A DNA stretch of 64,000 nucleotides from Harmothoe impar (taxonomy: Eukaryota; Annelida; Polychaeta; Phyllodocida; Polynoidae): contig OX381704.1 in assembly GCA_947462335.1 (NCBI GenBank), positions 44,024,942 to 44,088,941 of the forward strand. The letters are read 5' to 3'. Below are positions 51,001 through 63,400 of the stretch, piece after piece. Under the pieces are notes generated by a model, which did no database searches, was not told where the DNA came from, and worked only from the letters and a program-made list of their open reading frames with translations. Positions within the stretch are counted from its first letter, which is position 1. Every line of letters begins with the position of its first letter. A program made the position numbers and the translations under genes.

Positions 51001-53797
51001 TGCAATCCCAGGCCCCATCAAAAAAAAAAGAAATCCCTACCTACCTACCTAGCTTTTTTCATGATGTTACCAGAACCTTCTTTTTTTTTGGCCTTAGGCA
51101 TTACCAGACTTTAGTTAAATGTGTATGGTATTGGGTTATTAAAGACAAGATGGTAACAGCCACTTACTGTTAATTTGGGCTTGATTTTTTTGGCTGGTGG
51201 TTGCGTTGCATAAAACGAATCCATTTCCTGAAGCAAAATAATAGGCACATGTTATCCTATGTTGTGATCCAAGCACAAAGAATGACATATATGAATGTCC
51301 CATGGCAATATCTTTTAATCCTCCGGTCATTGGCTGATTGGCACTCTTTTGTCCTAGTCGCCCTCATTTGTATGGGAGGCGAGGGGGTCGGGAAGGTAAT
51401 TGGGGCACTTTTGTCATGGTCGCCCTCATTTAAATGGGAGGCGAGGGGCCGGGAAGGTACTTGGGGCACTTTTGTCCTCATTCGTATGGGAGGCGAGGAG
51501 GGAGGGGAAGCTAATTGGGGCACTTTTGTACTGGCCACCCTCCTTTGTACGGGAGGCGAGGGGGTTTGGAAGGTTATAGGGGCACTCGAAAATACTCTGA
51601 GAGGCAAAAACCCTCCCAAAATTTGGACCCCTTGATCGGGGGGGGGGGGGCAAATAATAATAAACGGGGAAATACGGTAGACCTAATTTCCACCTGGAAC
51701 AGGTATGTTCAGCTCAAGGTGTTGTACATCTACTAAAATCCATTGAAAAGGGTTTAAAGTGTGGGGGTGCAGAGGGGTCCCCCCTCAGGTCAGAAAGTCG
51801 CCAAAATTAAAGCACCCAGGTCACAAAGTCGCTTTTTTATACAAAAATGTATTGCCTTTGTTTTTCTCCAAAAGTCGCCAGGTCGATTAATGTATTGTGT
51901 CTTTGTTCCTAAACTGGAAAGTTCAGTTAATGGCCAGGTTCATGGCCGGCCATTGATGTCTGATGATGGGGATGGATGGCTAAATTTGACACGGCGACAT
52001 GGCCATTTATTAAAATCGAGATGTGGCATGGGGCCTAGTGACATGCGACATCAGGTTTGAAATGATAGCGACAGGGGACATGAGCAATTCTTAAAATCGA
52101 CATGGGACATGGGGACTATTAAGCGACATGGACATGCGACATGGTCATTTCTTAAAATTGACATGCGACATGGGGGGGGGGGGGGGCATGTACACCACAT
52201 GGGCCATTGTGATAGGAGGGATAGCAAAATATCATATTTTGGAAAAAACATTGATGCTCCCTCCAATAAACAAACAAAGGCATTATGAAATAAATCATAG
52301 GAAGGTCACAGAAGGGTTTTTCTGACATATGCACACAGAAATATGTTTTTTTCTATTATTTTCAATGCTCTGGGGGCCATTTTCTCTCTGGGTGACGATA
52401 ATGCATGCCATAGCCATATTTTGGAGTGTATTATCGGCACCCCTCCTAGCTAAGGGGGTGGTAGGTGTAGAATCAATGTTTACCCTCAGAGTATGATATT
52501 TTAATAAGTGTCCCAACACGTTTTGTGTCACATTTTCATCAGTTGTTGGTACATTTATGCATGAAAAATAAATCACAAAAATTGTAATTTTTTAATTGCC
52601 TTGCAAAGGTCAGTATCTAGGTCACAATATGATTGACCTTCCCCTTTTCCCTCCTATTATCGGCACCCAGAGAGAAAATGGCTTCCCATAGTATTGAAAT
52701 TGATGGAAAAATGTATTTTGGTGTGCATTATGTCAGAAAAACATTTCTATAATCCTCCCTATAAATGGTTTATAATACACTGTTTTGTTGGAGGGAGCAT
52801 TCATTTAAACTAAACAAATGCAGGCTGGTTGAAGTTGGACAACAAAACCACTCCATTTCGGCAAAAACCGTCTCCCTTAAACCCAGGGTTCCCTGGGTCA
52901 ATAAACATCTAACTGGTGATTTCACCTTAATCTGCCGATAATAGGGCCCTTCACTCTAACGTTATTTTGACGTAAAATAACGTTTTTTTGTTAGCTGGGA
53001 CTGCCATCGTCGGTAGGCCTACTTGTGTCTTGTCTCATGGAGGGGACTATCGTATAGGGCTAGGGGGTGTAGTGCCTATGTAACGTACCAACGAGTTAAA
53101 ATTCGCCAAAATAAGTTAGCCTGAAAAAACTCAAATTTTGGGCCAAAAAGGCGAACACCGGGTCCACCTCTGCCACTGCACACGAAGATGGTGTCAGTAG
53201 GCCCCACTACTACTTAGGTCCCAGTTTTTCGTTGTTGCAATATATTAAGAATACACATACTTCAATCATATTTCCTGCCTACAAATTTAGTTCAGCTTAC
53301 TGCTTAAGTTGTCACATGAATGTAGACCATGAATCATCACGAGTCATACTGAGTCACTGTGACACTGACAGTGACAGCCCCGGGTGACAGGGGCATGAGG
53401 CTGCAGACAGTGCAGTACGCTTTAGTTAGAGACAATTAAGAACTACAACATATCTGGGTAATTTAGGGGTTACTCACGGACAAACAACTGTCACCAACTC
53501 ATTGAGTCATAATTTAGTGGACAAAGACATAGATCTATTTGCATTTTTCTAAAATAGCTAAACATGCTGCTGCAGCACTCGTCAAATGCCACTTGCCAGT
53601 GCCACACGTGGCAGCAGCCAAGATACCAGACATTGCTGAACCAATAACTCGATTATTGTTGATGACACCGAACACATATCACTCTATCAGAAAATTGACA
53701 CAGATTTACTGATCACCAGACAAAACCAGGGATGCATAATGATACTCACACTCAGAACGGCGAGAAAATCATCGGAAGGACATGTCATAGCCGCCAT
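48071..53797 (-). CDS. P-transposase C-terminal-domain-like protein (4 exons)
   Basis: Exons on the minus strand: 53797-53750, 51227-51168, 49798-49693 and 48789-48071. All donors (gtgagt, gtaagt, gtactt) and acceptors fit and the phases (0, 0, 1) agree, giving 310 residues. The last exon carries ILTYIAGYLLKK, PCLCTTEC and DRGGLMKPDSKF with a following EEAFR helix. These are the landmarks of the domain that follows the catalytic part in THAP9/P-type transposases (YIAGY..., C-x2-C, GGL.(K/Y)P). Residues 20-36 are basic (PPAKKIKPK). The gene converges on the transposase gene 670 bp away. It may be the second gene of one transposon, a domesticated fragment, or part of another inserted copy. Confidence 0.6.
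50705..50822. mobile_element. hairpin element
   Basis: GAGCCTAACTCACGTATAAG (50708) pairs with the inverse at about 50793-50820 (GTGAGTTAGGCTTAT), with GCCGCACC/GGTGCGGC inside. It lies in an intron of the minus-strand gene. Confidence 0.6.
51345..51600 (+). repeat. ~60-bp minisatellite
   Basis: Four or five copies of a unit with TGGGAGGCGAGGGG, GGGAAGGTAATTGGGGCA and CTTTTGTCCT(A)GTCGCCCTC. Confidence 0.75.
51755..52180 (+). repeat. dispersed repeat, full host copy
   Basis: It starts with GTGCAGAGGGGTCCCCCCTC and AGGTCAGAAAGTCGCC, as at 7890 in the left arm, and continues into GACATG..ATTTCTTAAAATCGACATG units, as at 10425. It ends in a G-run at 52170. Confidence 0.65.
52249..52804. mobile_element. 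MITE-like element, long inverted arms
   Basis: The arms of about 150 bases match inverted: CATTGATGCTCCCTCCAA... against ...TTGGAGGGAGCATTCATT at the tips, and GGTTTTTCTGACATATGCAC and CCATTTTCTCTCTGGGTG against their inverses nearer the centre. Confidence 0.7.
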
Positions 53798-54448
53798 GAC
53801 GGAAACGTTGAAGCGTCGTCTGTGCGTGTGCGCCTCATCCCCGGTGAGGGCGCCACTGATCGGACAAGACAGGTGGCGCCAATTTTGCGGAGTCGGCCAT
53901 CCCTGGTACTACTGGTCTAAGGTCGCAATAACCGGTCCCTGCCTAGCCACTCCCGTACCCCTACTAAGCCTCCCGATCCTCTCACGTCAGTAGGGCTACT
54001 GGGCGACCCCCATCCATTTCGGGGGACAATTCCTCCGGATACAGACTGATACTCATTCTAGTCCCTGCCCTACCCATTGCAAATCGATGTTTCAGCCGGA
54101 TGCAAACTTTCCTATGTGACCTTTCTAGGGGTCAAGGACGTTGTGACCGGGATCCGTTGCGAGGCAGATCACAACAGTGTAGGGATTCACATTACATTTC
54201 AATCCGTTTGTATGAATTGCCACATTACAGATGATATTTTAGTATAGGACCTACACCTCGTTATACATGGCATATGTCTTAAAGAAATTGAGAACAAGTT
54301 TAAGTGGCATTCCGTTTGTTTTTAGGCACTACATTATTTGGTTGCTAACCTGCGGAACGACACATGGCGTCGGGATTTGCGTGAACCGGTTTGGTCTCCG
54401 TCGGTTGTTCATCACATAAACACATACGGAGGAAAAGATAAGAAAACA
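53798..54448. other. divergent promoter interval
   Basis: Non-coding, between the start of the minus-strand gene (53797) and the DRC7 start (54449). GC is raised near 53800-54010. No TATA or other named site stands out. Confidence 0.4.
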
Positions 54449-57400
54449 ATGACAGAGACAGATAGTCCTCCAACCCCGGTCCCGGGAGAAGATGGAGAAG
54501 ACGCAGAGGCTGTCGAAAACAATGGAGAAAATGAAGCCAATGAGGAGGACACTGGGGAGATTTCGGAGGGTGCCAAGGCTCTGGCCGAGGAATTGGAGAA
54601 AATTAAGGTGGAACAGCCGACAAAACCAATGTATGTAGCCCCCCCCCCCCCCTGTCCTGCCATAGTATTTATGATCTAATTTTGTTCTAGTCTAGTAGGT
54701 AATACATATGATTCTATAAATGCCAAGTCATTTATTACCAGCTGGGTGGTTGGGGGTCATGAAAAACAACCCCCGCGAGTGGGGGAAGGTGTCTAAATTA
54801 AATAGGGTGTTATATTACGACATAAAAAAAAAGAGAGAGAAAAACAATTGTTGTCATGCCCCATATTGATTCTAAGTCTAAGAAATGTTCATGTCATGTC
54901 CCCCAGTATGATCTAGATATGTTTTTTTTTTGTCCCATGTCACTAGCCTAGGCCTCATCACGTAGCCAGCCCTGACTGATCCACTAGCCTAGAGTTAGAC
55001 TAGCCTAGGTGTAGTAGGGGGACACCGACGAGCTCCGCAGACTGAGTTCGGCCTCATGTCGCATGTCGATTTTTAGACCCCACCACCCCCTAGCCACTAG
55101 AGTCTAGAAGCAGCCCTGACTCCTGGACAGGCACCATCGATAGACTGCAGTGACACAGTTACAGTCACAGATGTACCCCCCCCCCCCCCCCGGGGGGGCC
55201 ACTCCCTATATGGTCTATAGTAACCATGTGCGTATATAAAAACCCGGGAAAGGAGTCCTTTTTGGGCCGGACCCGCCATTAGGGGTGCATTTTGGGTTAT
55301 TTTGGGGCAAAAGGGGTATGTTTTTAGACCGAGAATATCCAATTAAATAGGGAAAAAGTCCCTTTGAAAAAGGGTATATTTTGAGGGAATTTGTCGCAAA
55401 TTTAGGGTTGCAACCCCCTTAAAAGGGGGGCCCATTTTGGCATATCTAGGTGACTATTCCGCCATTAGGGGGTACTTTAGCACAGTGTATAGGGCATTCC
55501 AATAAAAGGGGTCCACTTGGGGTGGTGTCCCACAAAAAGGGGCATGGTTTCTTCGTATTTTAGGGGGTTATCCCGGGAAAAGGGGTATGATTTTGTGGAA
55601 TTTTGTCCGGGAAAAGGGGGTCAAATTCAGAGTGATGTACGCACATGGTATCCATAAATTTGAGAGTGCCCCCCCCCCCCCACTCCACCCCTTGAACTTG
55701 AAGTGGGGGGTGGGCATATTCCGTGTCGACTTTAGCCAATACTACATCATTCATGTACATGTACATTATCTTCCTATCAACTGCTGTTACCTGCAATTAT
55801 TTAGTATTGATTTCCTCCTTACCTTTCCCAAAATAGAATCGAGGAAGAAGTCTTCGACCCAAAGGAGTTCCCTGAATCATACAAGGAAAACCTGCCAAAA
55901 GAAAAGCTAGTACTGGCATATGGAGAGAATTTCAGAAGGCAATACGTCCACCTATACAGAGACAGGAAGCCACTATCACTTAACCCAGTAAACGAATGCG
56001 GAATTGAGGTATGATTCAACTTGGCTTGTTGCAACACCATAAATCATCGTTGCCTCCTTTTTTTTAATGTTGGTACGGTAATGATAAGATAAGGGCAATG
56101 AATATGTATATCTACCCAATATGTATATATAAAAGCGTTCATTCTTCACACACAGGCAACATGTTGCATTGACCACATCATTATTTGGTGGAGACCAGCT
56201 AGAACAGCTCGTATGTGCAGTACGCTATGTGTTCCATTACATCTAATGTTACTGAGGAAGTCTCCTTTGGGTTTCAGAAATTTGTCTGCACAACAATAAG
56301 GCCCACACAGTTACCATACCAAGAGTTGTATGACTGGGATGGGGCATCCGAGTTTGTTGCTGACTACCTCAATTTCATCTCACTAGAGCCACCATATGAA
56401 CTGGTAAGTTTTGATTCAACACCTTCCAATCTTGCACGTCTCACCTTTACAAGCAGTTTACTACCAATTATATTTGAAAACATTATGATTATATAATAGA
56501 CACAACTAGAACGACAGAAACTTTTGTTTTAATTGGCTTTTTATTTACCATGTTGAAATTATATGATCACAACGTTTCGGCTGGGTTTAGCCTTCATCAG
56601 GTGATCATATATTTGAAAACATTGTGAACATAATTATTGCTCTTTTTACCCTACCATGGAAAAGCCAGCTCAATTATGGAACATAATTCATAATTTTAAT
56701 GGGCACTAATAACGTCTTTGATACACAGATACATGTATACACATCTGATTTCAGCCAAGCAGACTTCTTTCACCAACTACAATCCTGAAGCGACAGAAGG
56801 GAAATTGCTTCGAGTACAGCACGCTATTGTGCTCCCTGCTCATTGGTGCTGGATATGATGCTTACGTGGTGAGTGGGTATGCAACTAAGGAAACCTGCCT
56901 GATGGATGAAACACGAGAGATATGTCCACTGCTGAAGAAGAAAGAAGAGGTAAGAGTGGTGTTCTGTATCTCTCTATATCTACATATGAGTCCGCAGAAT
57001 TAGAAGTGTTTGAATTCGAGTTCACTGTAAATACATACATGTACTGTGTTTCAATAATGGTTGTTTTGAGGGCCAACCTGTGTATTTTTCCAGGTCTGAT
57101 CCATTACAGTGTCTACGGAGATGCGGGATGTTAAGATTTAAGAGTACCACTCATTGATATAAGGTCTGATTTCATAGAACCCAACTGATTTGTATCCAAT
57201 CCAAATACCATACCTGGGTGTGGAAAACAAAGACATTAGTCTCTGTCTCAGTATTTATTCAGATTTTTCTAAAAAAAAACCAGATGAGTCTCATTTACCT
57301 TCAATAGTCTATACATATTAACATACAGCGTCAGATGATATATCAACTATATCGTGTTTATCATGAGAAGTAAAATTTCATTGGTTTCATGACAGGTTGC

Positions 57401-60400
57401 ACATTTTAAGTATCGCCTGGTTTGAACGTTTCAGCAATGCTTTTCTGACCCACCCCCAGCGTTGCTTCTGAAGCAGCGTATAAATTGGGGAATAGAAAGG
57501 GAGAAAACTCGTCAGGTCATTCTTGAAAGGAGACGCAGGATGGATGTGAGTGATTTAGAGTATGGTGTCACATCGCTGAGCATGAGTGTCACTGCTCTGA
57601 GCATGAGTATGAGGCGAGACCCCAGTTTTGTGAGTGTTCAAAGGGAGCGGACTGGTGCCTCCCTGATGCAGTCCCAACGCGAAAGAACAGGCTGGAGTGA
57701 GCGGACTGAGAGGAAGAGTGTCAGAGAACATACCATGGTCACAATTGAATCAGAGGATACGCAATTGGAGGACAGACCCAGCACGTCGGGTACTGAGGTA
57801 TCGGCTGATACCATTTTGCAGCAGCTGCACAGCAGTGCCACTGCACGGTCCCAATTTTCTCCAATAGTCCCAGTAGAACACTCACAACACCTCACATGTC
57901 CAGGCGCTAGTCACTCATTCATTGTTATGTTGTCTAGTTGCTTTGCCAGCATTCTTGTACATTGTTACAGTACTCGTTACAGCTTTTCATGTTTCACTGG
58001 TTTCTTTGTTACATTTCAGAAAAGCAGTGGTGTTTTTTGGGCCATCAAATGTATGCACGAAAATCGTTGTATTCAAGGATGAATCTTTTAAGGAGATATG
58101 TGGTTTGATTCAAAACTCATTCAAAAAAACACACAATTTAGTTTAAGGTTTAAAAATCACATATCACCATGATAAGATTCATCCTATTGAGACTGTTTTC
58201 AAATCGCATTTATATACATGTATCTATGTGTGATAATGAATCCAACTTGTTCACAGCTTATAGGGGGCTAGACGATAGTGGTTACTTCACTGCTACTGAC
58301 TCAAACGTTGTAATTTATCTCTTAATGTACATCTTAGGCAAATAAATGTATACTTAAATATTTTTTTTTTTTTGTGAAAAGTGAAAATGCAGTGGTGCAC
58401 AACCATAAAATTATGAAATATATATATGTTGTAATATCATCTATTAAACATTTGTAAATTTAAAACCAATACAAAAATAAACAACAACAATTTAAAAAAA
58501 AAAGAAGATTCCTGCAAGCAACCTTGATTGTAAGCTTAAAAGGTAATATTATTGATTCATTGCAGGTCAAAACAGCAACAAAGACAAAAGAACAGAAGAA
58601 GTACACAGTGAAACCTCCCAAAGATTTGCGATCAAAATTTGAACTGAAGCAGGAGGAGAGGCGTAAAAAGGAAGAACAGGATGAAATAGAAAAGAAACGT
58701 CTAGAGGAAGAAAAGAAACTAGCTGTAAGTAAGATCCTGAACAGGAGACATCGTTTTGTTATCTAGAATACCCAGAGTTTTAAAACCTGAATTTAAATGC
58801 TATCATTGAAGTATTCAACTAAATGTGTATTAGTCTTCTTCCCTTTTTGGAAGCGTTGGTTGTTGAGGTGTCTCTGGGGAATGTATAAAACTCATTATCG
58901 AAACGCTAAGAATATTTGCCTTTAACATTATTCAACAGATACATAACCCCTATGTCACTTCTAAGGTAGGTGAAGAAGAACAGTGATCTACAAAAATGAT
59001 GTTGTCTTGTCTTGTCTCAAGATGTATTCACCTAAATGTATCTGCATGCTTGGTTCAATGGGAAATTTTGTCTAAAAAAAGAGTAGATTCGGTTGGAAGT
59101 ACATTTTTGAAGTGAAGGGGACCAAATACATTTTTGAACTTTTAAGATGTATACAAGACTAGGAAACAGACTCCCATTGCAAAGGGAAAGCCCAACGCAT
59201 AGGGTAGGATGGAAAAACTGCATGATCACTATTAATTCTATATAATGAATTTAAGGAATCCTTGGAAGGTGAACAGGAAATAAATCCAAAAGGGTTCAAT
59301 GTGAGTAAACTGGATGCCTTACAAATAAGATGCTCTGCCTGAAGTACAACGTATGTCATAGTACAGGGATGCACTGAAGTATGGAGTGTGTGCAAAGTCC
59401 ATAAGCATGCCCACTATCCCAATTAGCAGTTAGAGGTATATTAATTGTACTAGGTTGGTCACAGTAGCCCTTTACATGGATGCATACATGTGGCATGTGA
59501 TATCCATTTGCTCTCTGCTGAAAAGCCCATATACATGGACAACGATAATAATAACCTATTTCATAGAACCAACATTTTATCGTAGTTTTTAAAAATGGCC
59601 CATTAACAGCTCTGCTGTGTGGGTTATGTATGCAGAAACAATTGTCACCCTTTAGCATGTCAGATAGTTAAGATGATTTCCTTGACTTTCAGATCACACT
59701 ACCACAAAACGCGTGCTAGATTACCATATTCGACAAAATTAGCGAAAGAGATACAGAAAAAGTTCTGATTTACTAGTGAGGAAAATATGTGATTGCCCAT
59801 TCAAATTGGCTAAGTGTTATTTCTAGTACGGAAAGAAAAGGGTTTATCACAGAGAGGGCACTAATTAAGTCGAATATGGTAAGTTTAATCACTTAGTCTT
59901 TCTCAGGACCAGACGTGATATAATACCTGAATAAAGTCTTTGATATCTCACCCTTGCAGGAAATGGAGCAGCCCCCTCCTGATCCCCTGTATGGTCTCCG
60001 CATCCACTCGTGGGTCCTTGTGCTTGAGGGTAAACGTGAGGTGCCTGAGAGCTTCTTCATCGAACCGTTCACAGGCATTGCCCACCCAATCACGTCACCA
60101 AACTACCTGGGTATTGAGTCGGTATGGAACCACATGAACTACTGGGTGAACATGCAGGATTGCTCGGAAGGAGTTAAGGTAAACTGTGAAATAGTTGTGC
60201 ACAATATAACATATTTCTTGTCTCTATATGCCCTATATATTCCTGCATTATTTCTGTCAACATTATAAACATGTGAAAGATGCACCATTACATCATATAT
60301 GCAATCCAGTTGCAACAGGTATAGATACTTCCTATCCACAGTGTTCCATAGCAATGTCTTTACCCCCCTCATGTGTTATTCTATCATCCCTGATCATCTC

Positions 60401-63400
60401 TCATTGCAACCAACTAAGCCTGAGCCTTTCTCCTATTCCTAATCCTAAACCAGTGTCTTTGCACCTCTCCTTCCAACATAAATGATTATCAGGATACGGT
60501 AAGGTTTATGGGAATGCACTCTATTATTATGGAATGAGCATTGAGCTGTATATAGCATTTAGTTATAGAATTCTATGTGTGTTCTCTTAGGCTGTGTCAA
60601 GTAGACACATATCAAATACAAACAACATTTATATTCAGTTTTAAACTTCCAGGGAATGAAAAGACATTTTTGTTTACAGGCTACTACTACTAGCTGTTTA
60701 TTTGTTATTATTGTTTATTACTATCATTATATTATAGACAATTATCTGGCTCTACTATTTGACCTCATTAAGTTACTCCATGTATTATTTATACACACCA
60801 GGTAGTAATTTGCTTGTGGAAAAATAAGTGATGAAAAGGAAATACGTAGTAGAAATTCACAATTTTCTGTATTGTTTAGATTACGAACTAGATCTTGGCA
60901 AAAGTTCATATCCATGTGGAATGATATTGAATTTTTGCCATACTGATTTACTCATAAATATGTGCATTCACTGTAATTTCAAAGCTCATAAAGCAATGAG
61001 GATACAAAAAAACAACATAATAAATCAAACACATAGTTCCTAAAAGATCAGATACATTGATTTAGTCTGTGTATATGACCAAAATAACTAATATTTTCAA
61101 GACAAATATCATTCAAGGACAGCTTTTCATTATTACCACACTGATGAGTGTTTGTATGTCACTGAGAAAATGTCCTTTATCCTGTATTGTATTGTGTTTC
61201 AGAACATGCGATATGATCTTGGGGACTGCACGCTTTGGGAGTTCATGTTCCCAAGTAATGAGAAACCAACACTCAGTATCCCAGATGAAGAGCCCTACCT
61301 CATGGATGGTGTGGATGATGATGAGGTATGTCCAGTTATTGACCTGCTGGCGAAGCCATCCAGGTCATACAATGGGACACGGACTGGCCGTAAGCTCAAA
61401 GAGGGAACGAGCGCGTCCTATCCTACAGCACTGACTCTGCGAACATTAGATTAGTATGGAGGGGCAGTGGACCGGGACGTAGCTTCCATAGGCTCCAACT
61501 GGCGTTTCTGGACAGCGTTAGTTAGTAGTAGCACTTGAATCCTCATAGGGACTGATCATATCACACCAGTTGAAGCCTGTGGCGCCCGCTCCACTCCTCC
61601 AACAAGCCGTCATAGCCTCACATGTTATTCACACGATTCAATTAACCCTGGGACCGCGAACGGTAGGCACAGTACAGACTGCACAGCGGCAGAGCCAGTG
61701 GAGTGTGACATAGCCTCCATAGGCTCCAACTGGCGTTTCTGGACAGCGTTAGTTAGTAGTAGCACTTGAATCCTCATAGGTACAGCTTATACCACACCAG
61801 TTGACGCCTGTAGCGCCCGCTCCGGTCTTTCCCACAGACCTTGACTTAGCTGGGGTGTGGCTGTGTTCGCAAATCCTAGCATATACATGTAATGCACCCG
61901 GCTGGCAGCTAGAGGGAGTCAGCATTCGTAAACTCAATTATACATCATGCCTCCTGCCACTGCTTCACCTACACAGTGATACACTCCTGCATCATGACTC
62001 CTGTAGACTAACCCTTTAATGACAGCACACTGCTTCACCTACACAGTGATACACTCCTGCATCATGACTCCTGTAGACTAACCCTTTAATGACAGCACAC
62101 TGCTTCACCTACACAGTGATACACTCCTGCATCATGACTCCTGTAGACTAACCCTTTAATGACAGCACACTGCTTCACCTACACAGTGATACACTCCTGC
62201 ATCATGCCTCCTGTTTACTAACCCTTTAATGACAGCACACTGCTTCACCTACACAGTGATACACTCCTGCATCATGCCTCCTGTTTGCTAACCCTTTAAG
62301 GACAGCACACTGCTTCACCTACACAGTGATACACTCCTGCATCATGACTCCTGTCGACTAACCCTTTAATGACAGCACACTGCATCACCTACACAGTGAT
62401 ACACTCCTGCATCATGCCTCCTGTTTACTAACCCTTTAATGACAGTACACTGCTTCACCTACACAGTGATACTCTCCTGCATAATGACTCCTGTAGACTA
62501 ACCCTTTAATGACAGCACACTGCTTCACCTACACAGTGATACACTCCTGCATCATGACTCCTGTCGACTAACCCTTTAATGATAGCACACTGCTTCACCT
62601 ACACAGTGATACACTCCTGCATCATGCCTCCTGTTTACTAACCCTTTAAGGACAGCACACTGCTTCACCTACACAGTGATACACTCCTGCATCATGACTC
62701 CTGTTTACTAACCCTTTAATGACAGCACACTGCTTCACCTACACAGTGATACACTCCTGCATCATGACTCCTGTCGACTAACCCTTTAATGACAGCACAC
62801 TGCTTCACCTACACAGTGATACACTCCTGCATCATGACTCCTGTAGACTAACCCTTTAATGACAGCACACTGCTTCACCTACACAGTGATACACTCCTGC
62901 ATCATGACTCCTGTAGACTAACCCTTTAATGACAGCACACTGCTTCACCTACACAGTGATACACTCCTGCATCATGCCTCCTGTAGACTAACCCTTTAAG
63001 GACAGCACACTGCTTCACCTACACAGTGATACTCTCCTGCATCATGACTCCTGTAGACTAACCCTTTAATGACAGCACACTGCTTCACCTACACAGTGAT
63101 ACACTCCTGCATCATGACTCCTGTTTACTAACCCTTTAAGGACAGCACACTGCTTCACCTCCACAGTGATACACTCCTGCATCATGCCTCCTGTAGACTA
63201 ACCCTTTAATGACAGCACACTGCTTCACCTACACAGTGATACACTCCTGCATCATGCCTCCTGTTTACTAACCATTTAATGACAGCACACTGCTTCACCT
63301 CCACAGTGATACACTCCTGCATCATGACTCCTGTAGACTACCCCTTTAAGGATGGCAGACTGCATTAACTGACCCTTATCATCGCCCTTCAAACACAACT

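Noticed and set aside
54338..54679. DRC7 exon 1 from the first ATG to the stop at 54679
   Set aside because: The donor at 54631 ends the exon, and the ATG at 54449 gives a better N terminus.
61801..62019. 72-codon frame at the start of the minisatellite
   Set aside because: Runs into repeat sequence within the DRC7 intron; no protein signal.
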